A stretch of 64,000 nt of DNA from CAYSRC01 sp964446385 (GTDB lineage: Bacteria; Bacillota; Clostridia; Oscillospirales; Ruminococcaceae). The notes beneath the pieces were generated by a model, which was not told the origin of the DNA, made no database searches, and saw nothing but the letters and a program-made list of their open reading frames with translations. The stretch is taken from NCBI GenBank assembly GCA_964446385.1, contig CAYUOH010000001.1, forward strand, positions 62,001 through 126,000, given 5' to 3'. Within the stretch, counting starts at the first letter, position 1. Every line of letters begins with the position of its first letter. Positions 26,005-33,711 of the stretch are shown here, in pieces. The translations under genes were made by a program, and so were the position numbers.

Positions 26005-26178
26005 TATATGGTAGAGGATGCGGATTGTGAAGATCATCTCCGGCATACGGCTCGACCGGGCCGCCGGAAACCAAAGGCACGTCCGCCGAAGAATCTTTTT
26101 CCCGGTCGGGAACGGATATCTGGGCGCACGCAGAATATGGGTGTGACTGTCACTTTTTTGTGGAGAGCTATCGTCGGA
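26005..26178 (+). promoter_or_regulatory. lysine riboswitch (L-box) aptamer
   Basis: The conserved core segments of the lysine aptamer occur in order: GTAGAGGATGCGG, a GAAGATCATC segment, GTCCGCCGAAG, CTGGGCGCAC, GTGTGACTGTCAC and TGGAGAGCTATC. The closing P1 helix can be drawn from GGTAG (26010-26014) with CTATC (26168-26172). Established L-boxes repress lysine synthesis or uptake genes when lysine is bound. Here it precedes a three-gene amino-acid importer, which points to lysine as the substrate. Confidence 0.92.
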
Positions 26179-26203
26179 AAACGGTAAAAATTATCGTAAT
26201 TAT

Positions 26204-26236
26204 CCATGATGCTTCCGGTGTCATGGTTATTTTTAT
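26204..26236 (+). terminator. probable riboswitch-controlled terminator
   Basis: CCATGA pairs with TCATGG across an 11-base loop and is followed by TTATTTTTAT, shortly before the AAGGAG of the binding-protein gene. It is a plausible lysine-dependent terminator. The stem is short, so translational control cannot be ruled out. Confidence 0.55.
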
Positions 26237-26250
26237 AAGGAGAAATAAAA

Positions 26251-27078
26251 ATGAAAAAGTACTTTAGTATTGTTCTGGTAATATTAATGATGAGTATGAT
26301 GTTTGCAGGCTGTGGGAAAAAAGATATACTTCATGACAACGTCCTATCCGTAGCCATGGAATGTGCATATGCTCCCTACAACTGGACCCAGCCGGATAAC
26401 AGTAACGATGCGGTTCCGATCAAAGACAGCAAGGATTTCGCTAACGGCTACGATGTAATGATGGCAAAAAAGATTGCAGACGAGCTTGACATGGATCTTG
26501 AAATAGTAAAGATGGACTGGGATTCTCTGGTACCGGCTGTTCAGGCCGGAACGGTCGACTGCGTTATTGCGGGTCAGTCTATTACTTCAGAAAGACTCCA
26601 ATCCGTAGATTTTACCGAGCCATATTATTACGCTTCAATTGTTGCCCTTGTTATGGCTGACGGAGATTATGCAGCTGCGACATCTATTGATGACCTCGCC
26701 GGAGTAACCTGCACAAGCCAGATCAATACTGTCTGGTATGATGACTGCCTGCCGCAGATTACTGATGCCAACATCCTTCCTGCTCAGGAAACATCCGGCA
26801 TGATGCTTGTAGCGCTAAATTCCCGAACAGTTGATATGATTTGCACAGATATGCCCACAGCGATGGCTGCATGTGTAGCGTATCCCGGTATGGCAATCCT
26901 TGATCTCAGTGCCGGTGATTTTGTAGTTTCCGATGAGGAAATCAATATCGGCGTTTCTCTTCAGAAAGGAAACAAGGAACTTTGCGATAATATCAACAAG
27001 GTTCTTGCAACAATGACAGCTGATGATTATGTGGCTTTGATGGATGAAGCTATTTCAATTCAGCCTCTGGCAGAGTAA
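26251..27078 (+). CDS. lysine-type ABC transporter substrate-binding lipoprotein 2
   Basis: SBP_bac_3 family binding lipoprotein. The signal peptide ends in FAGCG with the lipidated Cys near residue 21. Lobe 1 begins LSVAMECAYAPYNW, and later MDLEIVKMDWDSLVPAVQAGTVDCVIAG and VDFTEPYYYASI are the family's ligand-cleft segments. The 275 residues are normal. It lies directly behind a lysine riboswitch, so lysine is the likely ligand. This is the strongest substrate evidence in the window and comes from regulation, not from binding residues. Confidence 0.93.
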   Translation: MKKYFSIVLVILMMSMMFAGCGKKDILHDNVLSVAMECAYAPYNWTQPDNSNDAVPIKDSKDFANGYDVMMAKKIADELDMDLEIVKMDWDSLVPAVQAGTVDCVIAGQSITSERLQSVDFTEPYYYASIVALVMADGDYAAATSIDDLAGVTCTSQINTVWYDDCLPQITDANILPAQETSGMMLVALNSRTVDMICTDMPTAMAACVAYPGMAILDLSAGDFVVSDEEINIGVSLQKGNKELCDNINKVLATMTADDYVALMDEAISIQPLAE

Positions 27079-27112
27079 TTAACAAAAACAGAACTAACGG
27101 AGATTGATTGTA

Positions 27113-27943
27113 ATGCTTCCTGAATCATTTTGGGGACGTGTGCTGTTCCTGCTTCAAAAATATGGTACATCCTATCTGAATGGTGCCGGTACAACTATGC
27201 TTATAGCTGTTATCGGAACTGCTGTGGGATGTCTCATTGGCCTGCTGGTGGGTATAGTTCAGACTGTCCCCAAAGACAGAGAAGAACATCCGGTCAAGGC
27301 TTTCATTGCCGGGTTTTTCCAGATCGTGCTGAACATTTATGTTGAAGTGTTCAGAGGGACTCCCATGATGGTTCAGGCTGTATTTATTTATTACGGTGCA
27401 GCTATACTGTGGAATCTTCATATGCCGACACTTACTGCCGCCTTGTTGATAGTGTCAATTAATACCGGGGCGTATATGGCCGAAACAGTTCGCGGAGGGA
27501 TTCTTTCGGTTGATGTGGGTCAGACTGAAGGGGCCATGGCAGTAGGAATGAACCACTTCCAGACGATGGTGGAGGTTATTCTCCCACAGGCTGTCAGAAA
27601 CATTATGCCTCAGATAGGCAACAATTTAATTATCAATATCAAGGATACCTGCGTTCTTTCCGTAATCAGCGTTGTGGAACTATTTTTTGCCAACAAAAGT
27701 GTGGCCGGCGCTTACTATACCTATTTCGAATCGGCTACCATAACAATGATTATTTACTTTACGCTGACCTTTACCTGCTCGAGACTGTTAAGAATGTTGG
27801 AAAACAAAATGGCCGGCCCGGCCAATTATGATTTGGCTACTACCGATGCACTTGCCTTTACCAGCGGAATGACCCGCCTTCCGAATTCGGCTGTTAAACG
27901 GGCAAAGACAAATCAGAATAACGACATCAGGAAGGGCAGGTAA
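27113..27943 (+). CDS. lysine-type ABC transporter permease 2
   Basis: HisM/GlnP-type permease. The start is ATG 27113, ten bases behind ACGGAG, in preference to a TTG at 27104 that abuts the site. About five membrane helices are visible. EVFRGTPMMVQAVFIYYG and the EAA loop GQTEGAMAVGMNHFQTM followed by LPQAVRNIMPQIG match permease 1 in this window, so the two transporters are paralogous. It has 276 residues; the C-terminal 35-residue hydrophilic tail (after ENKMAGPANYD) is longer than in permease 1. Confidence 0.93.
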   Translation: MLPESFWGRVLFLLQKYGTSYLNGAGTTMLIAVIGTAVGCLIGLLVGIVQTVPKDREEHPVKAFIAGFFQIVLNIYVEVFRGTPMMVQAVFIYYGAAILWNLHMPTLTAALLIVSINTGAYMAETVRGGILSVDVGQTEGAMAVGMNHFQTMVEVILPQAVRNIMPQIGNNLIINIKDTCVLSVISVVELFFANKSVAGAYYTYFESATITMIIYFTLTFTCSRLLRMLENKMAGPANYDLATTDALAFTSGMTRLPNSAVKRAKTNQNNDIRKGR

Positions 27944-27946
27944 CCG

Positions 27947-28684
27947 ATGGATAACATAATTGAGGTTAAGCACCTCAGTAAAAGTTTCGGTTCTCATCAG
28001 GTATTGAATGATGTTGATTTTACTGTTAATACCGGAGATGTCACCTGTATCATAGGAGTTTCCGGCAGCGGAAAATCAACCTTGTTGAGATGTATAAATC
28101 TCCTTGAAAAACCGTCCGGGGGAGAAATACTGTTTCACGGAAAGAATATAAATCTGCGTGGAGTAGATCCAAGTGAGTACCGTTCTCACGTAGGTATGGT
28201 GTTTCAGAATTTCAATCTTTTTAACAATATGACGGTTCTCCAGAACTGTGTTGTTGGACAATGCCGGGTTTTGGGTACTGATAAAGCAGCCGCAACCGAA
28301 AACGCTATGAAATATCTTAGTAACGTCGGAATGGAACCGTTTATTTACGCGAGACCTCAGCAATTGTCCGGCGGACAGAAACAGCGTGTAGCAATTGCGA
28401 GAGCTATGGCTATGAATCCTGAAGTATTATTGTTTGATGAGCCTACCAGTGCCCTTGATCCCCATATGGTCGGAGAGGTTCTTGAGGTAATGAAGAGTCT
28501 CGCTGAACAGGGTATGACAATGCTTGTTGTAACTCACGAGATGGCTTTTGCTCGCGATGTTGCCGGAGAAGTAGTCTTCATGAACAATGGGGTTATTGCC
28601 GAGCGCGGTACTCCAACACAGATATTTGAAAATCCTTCAGACCCCACGCTTTTGGAGTTCCTGGCACGATTCAGGAATCTTTGA
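27947..28684 (+). CDS. lysine-type ABC transporter ATP-binding protein 2
   Basis: GlnQ/HisP-type ATPase with Walker A GVSGSGKST, Q-loop MVFQNFNLFN, signature LSGGQKQRVAI, Walker B LLFDEPTSALDPH and H-loop VTHEMAFA. The 245 residues are normal. It starts 3 bases after the permease stop behind AGGAAGG and ends 10 bases before a strong terminator, so the L-box operon has exactly three genes. Confidence 0.95.
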   Translation: MDNIIEVKHLSKSFGSHQVLNDVDFTVNTGDVTCIIGVSGSGKSTLLRCINLLEKPSGGEILFHGKNINLRGVDPSEYRSHVGMVFQNFNLFNNMTVLQNCVVGQCRVLGTDKAAATENAMKYLSNVGMEPFIYARPQQLSGGQKQRVAIARAMAMNPEVLLFDEPTSALDPHMVGEVLEVMKSLAEQGMTMLVVTHEMAFARDVAGEVVFMNNGVIAERGTPTQIFENPSDPTLLEFLARFRNL

Positions 28685-28694
28685 TACGTTTTTT

Positions 28695-28727
28695 AAAAGA
28701 TGAGGCTAACACAGCCTCATCTTTTTT
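28695..28727 (+). terminator. terminator of ABC operon 2
   Basis: A 13-bp stem (AAAAGATGAGGCT and complement) with a 5-base loop, ending in a T-run. Confidence 0.92.
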
Positions 28728-28820
28728 CTGTTATTCCGGTTATAAACTAATACAGATTATTAGCGTTGGTTTCTGTGACTATTATTTATATATTTGTATA
28801 TGAATCATTAATTATATATT

Positions 28821-28857
28821 ACGGGCCGGTCCCTGACTGAAGAACGAACCGGTCCGT
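28821..28857 (+). promoter_or_regulatory. GC-rich hairpin in the murT leader
   Basis: ACGGGCCGGT pairs fully with ACCGGTCCGT (one G-U pair) across a 17-base loop, followed by GTTCTTTTC. It lies about 80 bases before murT in an otherwise AT-rich 250-base gap and may be an attenuator or a weak terminator. Confidence 0.45.
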
Positions 28858-28938
28858 GTTCTTTTCACATTGCAAAGATACAAGGAAACTGATAGAATCA
28901 TTCTGTATTATAATGGAAAAGTATGGGATAAATGTAAT

Positions 28939-30276
28939 ATGCCTTTTGTGATTCTTATTGCTAAAATTATAGGGTTTCTGGGTTGGCTCGTCGGACGCGG
29001 AAGCAGTATGCCTGGCGCTGTTGCGATGAAACTTTGTCCCGGAATTCTCGGGAAAATAAAAGTTAATGGCTGTGTAATCGCTGTTACCGGGAGCAACGGT
29101 AAGACTTCCACTACCGAAATGCTTCGAAAGCTTGCTGCCTCGGGGGGCAGAAGGGTAATTTGCAACAGTGAAGGCAGCAACCAGACAGAAGGGGTTGTGA
29201 CTGCTTTATTGAAAGATGCTTCTCTTTCAGGAAAAGTAGCCGCAGATTTTATAATTTTAGAAAGCGATGAACGCTTCTGTCAGTATACATTCAAAAACTT
29301 TACACCGGATTATTTTATTGTATTGAATCTGTATAGAGATCAGCTTACCCGGAACGGGCATCCTGAGTATGTAAGGGGAGAAATTGCCAAGGGTATTCCT
29401 ACAGGTTCAACCTTGATTATTAACTGCGACGAACCAATCAGTGCATCACTGGCATGTAAACACGATGGTAAGGTACTTGGATTCAGCGTATTGCCTGAAG
29501 TTTTCCGTGAAGAAGGTATTGCCCACGCTTATGACGACGGCGCAAAATGTCCTGTATGCCATGGGAAAATGGACTATGAATATCGTGTTGAAAATCACAT
29601 GGGTTCTTTCAAATGTGCATCCTGCAGTTATTCACGCAGAAATCCGGATCATTCAGTCACAGGACGAGACGAAACCGGCTATATTATCGACGGGAAATAT
29701 ACTGTAGTACCCCAGCTTGACAACCCCATGTTTGCATATAATCTGGCGGCTGCCTTTACTGTTGCAACAGAAGCATTGAAAATCAGTCCTGTCGACGCCG
29801 CAGAAATGCTTTCAGCCTATCATCTGGATAATTCCTTTCAGGCGCGGATTGACGATTTCATTTTAGCGGGGAATCCCGGAACCTTCATACTATGTAAGCA
29901 TGAGAATTCCATCGCGTACGATGGGGCTATTCAAGCAGTTTGCAGTGATTCTTCCTCTCAGAAAACCGTTTTGATAGCTGTAGATAAACTCAGCCGCAAA
30001 TACAGCGCAAATGACATGTCCTGGCTTTGGGATATCGATTTTGAGCGACTGAACCGTGACGATGTTTCCGGGTTTTACCTATGCGGGAAATTCGCTGAGA
30101 ATCTAGCTTTACGGCTCTTGTTTGCAGGTATTTCAGAGAACAGAATAGTATGTATTCCTGATTTCAGGTTGTGTGTTGACAGTTTGAAGAAAGAAGGCAA
30201 AGGGCATATTTTCGCTATGACGTGCTTTACTGATGCTCCCGTACTAATGCGGTTGCTTAAGGAGGAGTCGAGATGA
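28939..30276 (+). CDS. MurT-like Mur ligase family protein
   Basis: ATP-dependent Mur ligase-type protein related to MurT, the ligase half of lipid II isoglutaminyl synthase. I start it at ATG 28939 (445 residues), which aligns with known MurT N-termini; the TTG at 28870 lacks a ribosome-binding site. The P-loop is VTGSNGKTST. The MurT-specific four-cysteine zinc ribbon is CPVCHGKM...FKCASC. The C-terminal domain keeps SWLWDIDFE but has KHENS where MurT normally has KNPAG, and VDKLSRKYSAND where MurT has an NDN-ADGRD-like loop. Its partner lacks catalytic residues. Glutamine-dependent amidation of lipid II therefore seems unlikely as its activity. It overlaps the next gene by 4 bases. Confidence 0.85.
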   Translation: MPFVILIAKIIGFLGWLVGRGSSMPGAVAMKLCPGILGKIKVNGCVIAVTGSNGKTSTTEMLRKLAASGGRRVICNSEGSNQTEGVVTALLKDASLSGKVAADFIILESDERFCQYTFKNFTPDYFIVLNLYRDQLTRNGHPEYVRGEIAKGIPTGSTLIINCDEPISASLACKHDGKVLGFSVLPEVFREEGIAHAYDDGAKCPVCHGKMDYEYRVENHMGSFKCASCSYSRRNPDHSVTGRDETGYIIDGKYTVVPQLDNPMFAYNLAAAFTVATEALKISPVDAAEMLSAYHLDNSFQARIDDFILAGNPGTFILCKHENSIAYDGAIQAVCSDSSSQKTVLIAVDKLSRKYSANDMSWLWDIDFERLNRDDVSGFYLCGKFAENLALRLLFAGISENRIVCIPDFRLCVDSLKKEGKGHIFAMTCFTDAPVLMRLLKEESR

Positions 30277-30983
30277 TCAGATTATGTCATGCGTTTACCT
30301 CCCTGATGGATTTGTACGGTGATTATGCAAACATGAAGGTTCTGGCTCAAAGAATGGTTGATGACGGACAGGACGTGGAATGCACCTGTTTGCCTCGCTT
30401 TGAAGGTTTTAACCCGAAAGAGACTGATATGCTGTTTATTGGCCCCGGAACCGAACAGGCGGCAATAAAAGCCTGCGAAGAAATTTCGTTATATGCCGAA
30501 GAGATTAAGAAGTACCTGGTAAAGGGTGGCATAGTTCTTCTGAGCGGAAATGCTTCCGCTTTGTTTGGCAAAGGAATCGTTCTGGATGAAGTATCTTATC
30601 CCGGATTAGGGATTCTCAACGTTGAATTCACCGTAGCTTACCGTTTGCGCAGATACTCGGAAATTCTTGCTGAAGGGCCCTGGGGAGAAACCGCAGGAGT
30701 TGTAAACACTTCCTGCAGAGTTTATTGGGAAGGAAATCCGCTGTTCGCAATTTCTTCGGACAGCGATAAACTGCTTGGGAAAACCGAAGGAGTTGTGGCA
30801 GGGGATATTTACGCCACCGAACTTACGGGACCTTTACTTGTAAATAATCCGAATATGTGCGATTATTTTGCCGGATTACTTTCCGGACATGCTCCCGGTG
30901 AAAATACATGTGATTGGTATAAATATTCCTTGGCTGCACATAATAAACTCCTTTATACTTTGAAGGAGGCTACAGTAAAATGA
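30273..30983 (+). CDS. GatD-like class I amidotransferase homologue lacking catalytic Cys and His
   Basis: Clearly built on the GatD/CobB-CobQ-like glutamine amidotransferase fold: LMDLYGDYANMKVLAQR (residues 11-27) matches the GatD N-terminus, DMLFIGPGTEQ (52-62) the next strand, and ELTGPLLVNNP (183-193) the late strand. The nucleophile elbow, normally ICGGYQLLG, reads SGNASALFG (91-99), so the Cys is Gly92. The late HGPLL motif reads TGPLL, so the catalytic His is Thr185. It therefore should not hydrolyse glutamine. The 236 residues are normal and the gene is otherwise intact, so it looks like a maintained pseudoenzyme, probably a structural partner of the MurT-like protein. It overlaps both neighbours by 4 bases. 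Confidence 0.85.
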   Translation: MIRLCHAFTSLMDLYGDYANMKVLAQRMVDDGQDVECTCLPRFEGFNPKETDMLFIGPGTEQAAIKACEEISLYAEEIKKYLVKGGIVLLSGNASALFGKGIVLDEVSYPGLGILNVEFTVAYRLRRYSEILAEGPWGETAGVVNTSCRVYWEGNPLFAISSDSDKLLGKTEGVVAGDIYATELTGPLLVNNPNMCDYFAGLLSGHAPGENTCDWYKYSLAAHNKLLYTLKEATVK

Positions 30984-31744
30984 AGAAAGTCAGCGGATGT
31001 ATCGTTACATACCATAATTATTCTCAGGCACGAAATGCAGTTGAATCATTTTTTGAGCAGACAAAAGGCGTTGAGCTGATATTATATATTGTGGACAATA
31101 ATTCCGGAGATGATACGCTTGAAAAGTTGAAACATGAATTTCCCCAGCTTATCACTATTCAAAATGACGAAAATAAAGGTTTCGGTCACGGACACAACAC
31201 GGCAATACCATTTCTTGACAGTGATTATCATGCAGTAATCAATCCTGATATTACAATTGACAGAGATGTTTTGACTGAACTCTGTGATTTTATGGAAAGC
31301 AATCCGGATGTCGGACTGCTTTCCCCTGAAATCCGTTTCCCGGACGGAAGTGTTCAGCCTCTCGGAAAACGTAATCCTACGGTTTTCGGTTTAGTGGGCA
31401 GACATATTTTTAAGAAATCTTTAAAAAAATATGTTGATCATTATCTTATGCTTGACGAAAATTTGACCATACCTCAGGAATTGGGATTTGCGACTGGATG
31501 CTTTATGTTTTTCAGGACTGATGTTTTCAGGGAAGTATCCGGGTTCGATGAACGTTTTTTTATATATTATGAGGATATGGATATTACAAGACGTGTGGTA
31601 CAAAAAAAACGAGCATTGTTTTATCCCTATACCTATGTTTATCATTGCTGGGAAAGAGCCAGCTCTCACAAACCTAAATATTTCATAATACTGGTTCTTG
31701 GAATGTTTAAGTATTTCGGTAAGTGGGGATGGCAATTCAAATAA
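30980..31744 (+). CDS. family 2 glycosyltransferase (rhamnosyltransferase-like)
   Basis: GT-A fold family 2 glycosyltransferase. The nucleotide-sugar site includes SGCIVTYHN near the N-terminus, VDNNSGDDT (about 38-46) and the metal-binding region as AVINPDITID (DXD equivalent). GFATGCFMFFRTDVFREVSGFDERFFIYYEDMD-type sequence (FYYED) marks the acceptor side. The 254 residues and the one C-terminal hydrophobic helix resemble WbbL-type dTDP-rhamnosyltransferases. Its place directly before rfbD and rfbB supports rhamnose as the donor sugar. The acceptor is unknown. Confidence 0.88.
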   Translation: MKKVSGCIVTYHNYSQARNAVESFFEQTKGVELILYIVDNNSGDDTLEKLKHEFPQLITIQNDENKGFGHGHNTAIPFLDSDYHAVINPDITIDRDVLTELCDFMESNPDVGLLSPEIRFPDGSVQPLGKRNPTVFGLVGRHIFKKSLKKYVDHYLMLDENLTIPQELGFATGCFMFFRTDVFREVSGFDERFFIYYEDMDITRRVVQKKRALFYPYTYVYHCWERASSHKPKYFIILVLGMFKYFGKWGWQFK

Positions 31745-31774
31745 ACTTCTAATATATTATTGGAGTTATAGAAA

Positions 31775-32662
31775 ATGAAAATTCTGATTACCGGATGTAA
31801 AGGTCAGCTTGGAACAGAGCTTCTGAAGCAGTTAACCGACGGGAATAGTGAGCTTGGTCCGATTCCTTCTGAATATCTGGGAGCGGAAATAGTACCGGTT
31901 GATATTGATAATTATAATTTGGCTTCCCGTGAGGATGTTTTCGCCAATATAGCAGGGAAGGGTTATGATCTGGTAATTAACTGCGCGGCATATACAAATG
32001 TCGACGGCTGTGAAGCCGATGAAGAAAATGCCTATTTGGCCAATGCGATAGGACCGAAAAATCTGGCAGAGGTCTGCGAATCAGAAGGAATTAAGCTTGT
32101 ACACGTTTCAACCGATTATGTATTTCCCGGCGACGGCTCGGTTCCGTACACCGAAAAGGATACTCCTAATCCCGCTACTGCATATGGAAGAACTAAACTG
32201 GCCGGAGAGCGTTTTGTTGCAGAGCACTGTTCGAAATATTTCATTCTCCGAACGGCTTGGCTGTACGGATACAACGGGAAAAATTTTGTAAAGACAATCT
32301 TGCGTGTAGCGAAAGAAAAAGGAAAAGTGAACGTTGTAAACGACCAGACAGGCAATCCAACCAGTGCCGTAGATCTTGCATTTGTTATTCTGAAAATAGC
32401 TTTAACCTGTAATTACGGTATATATCATGCTACCTGTAATGGGATTTGCAGCTGGTATGATTTTGCCCGTACATTTTTAGAAATGGCTGAAGTTGATGCG
32501 GAAGTTATTCCCTGTTCCTCAGAGGAATATCCCAGCAAAACACCCAGACCGAAATACTCAGCCCTTGATAATTCGATGCTTGGTAATACAATCGGAGATC
32601 CCATGCGCAACTGGCAGGATGCCGTAAAAGAATATATAGAAAATCTGGAGCAGCAAAAATGA
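31775..32662 (+). CDS. rfbD: dTDP-4-dehydrorhamnose reductase
   Basis: Short-chain reductase producing dTDP-L-rhamnose. ITGCKGQLGTEL (residues 4-15) is the NADPH-binding motif. STDYVFPGDGSVPYTE has the family STDYVF signature with catalytic Thr. YGRTKLAGE gives the YXXXK catalytic pair, followed by RTAWLYG and QTGNPTSA. The 295 residues are normal. Its stop overlaps the rfbB start by 4 bases. rfbA and rfbC are not in the window. Confidence 0.95.
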   Translation: MKILITGCKGQLGTELLKQLTDGNSELGPIPSEYLGAEIVPVDIDNYNLASREDVFANIAGKGYDLVINCAAYTNVDGCEADEENAYLANAIGPKNLAEVCESEGIKLVHVSTDYVFPGDGSVPYTEKDTPNPATAYGRTKLAGERFVAEHCSKYFILRTAWLYGYNGKNFVKTILRVAKEKGKVNVVNDQTGNPTSAVDLAFVILKIALTCNYGIYHATCNGICSWYDFARTFLEMAEVDAEVIPCSSEEYPSKTPRPKYSALDNSMLGNTIGDPMRNWQDAVKEYIENLEQQK

Positions 32663-33711
32663 AAAATGTTATGGTTACCGGGGGAGCCGGATTCATTGGC
32701 TCAAACTTTATAATCTACATTCTGAATAAATACGATAATATCTTTATTTTAAATGTCGATAAGCTTACATATGCGGGAAATCTTGAAAATCTGAAATCCG
32801 TTGAAAATGATTCCCGATATGCATTCAGACAGACCGATATCTGCGACGCTGATGCTATTGATTCACTAATGAAAAAATATGATATCGATACGATAATAAA
32901 TTTCGCGGCGGAAACGCATGTCGACCGTTCTCTCACTGACCCGGGAATTTTTGCGAGAACGAATGTAATGGGAACCCTTACATTGTTGAACGCGGCAAGA
33001 AAGGCTTGGGAGCGCCCCGACGGGAGCTATCCCGAAGGGGTCAGATACCATCAGGTATCAACCGATGAGGTTTACGGAAGCCTCGGTGCCGAAGGCTATT
33101 TTACAGAAGATACCCCTTTAAATCCTCATAGTCCGTATTCCGCGTCAAAGGCGTCAGCAGATTTGTTTGTTCAGGCCTACCATGATACATACCACATGCC
33201 TGTAACAATAACCCGTTGCAGCAATAATTACGGACCATTTCAGTTCCCGGAAAAACTAATTCCTTTGATGATAAATAACTGTCTTCAGCACCGCAAGCTG
33301 CCTATATACGGTGACGGTATGAATGTCCGAGACTGGCTTTACGTCGATGATCACTGCAAGGCGATCGATATGGTAGTACGTAGCGGAGATTACGGAGAGG
33401 TCTACAATATTGGCGGACATAATGAAAGAACCAACGTATTTATTGTAAATACAATTATTGAAGACATTTCCAAACACGACAGCAGTGTAACAGCTGATTT
33501 AATTGAACATGTTGCGGATCGGAAAGGTCATGACAGGCGATACGGCATTGATCCCCAAAAGGTCAAGGATGCCCTTGGCTGGTATCCGGAAACGGCATTT
33601 GAAGACGGTATTGTACGTACTATAGACTGGTATTTGGAAAACAGAGAATGGATGGCTAATGTTGTATCCGGCGCGTACGAAAAATACTACATTGAACAAT
33701 ACGGGAAATGA
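32659..33711 (+). CDS. rfbB: dTDP-glucose 4,6-dehydratase
   Basis: Extended SDR enzyme that makes dTDP-4-keto-6-deoxyglucose. VTGGAGFIGSNFI (residues 5-17) is the NAD site, AAETHVDRS and STDEVYGSLG the substrate and catalytic segments with Thr-Asp-Glu, and YSASKASAD the YXXXK pair. NNYGPFQFPEKLIPL and DWLYVDDH are typical of the family. The 350 residues are normal. The next gene starts at the base after its stop codon. Confidence 0.97.
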   Translation: MKNVMVTGGAGFIGSNFIIYILNKYDNIFILNVDKLTYAGNLENLKSVENDSRYAFRQTDICDADAIDSLMKKYDIDTIINFAAETHVDRSLTDPGIFARTNVMGTLTLLNAARKAWERPDGSYPEGVRYHQVSTDEVYGSLGAEGYFTEDTPLNPHSPYSASKASADLFVQAYHDTYHMPVTITRCSNNYGPFQFPEKLIPLMINNCLQHRKLPIYGDGMNVRDWLYVDDHCKAIDMVVRSGDYGEVYNIGGHNERTNVFIVNTIIEDISKHDSSVTADLIEHVADRKGHDRRYGIDPQKVKDALGWYPETAFEDGIVRTIDWYLENREWMANVVSGAYEKYYIEQYGK

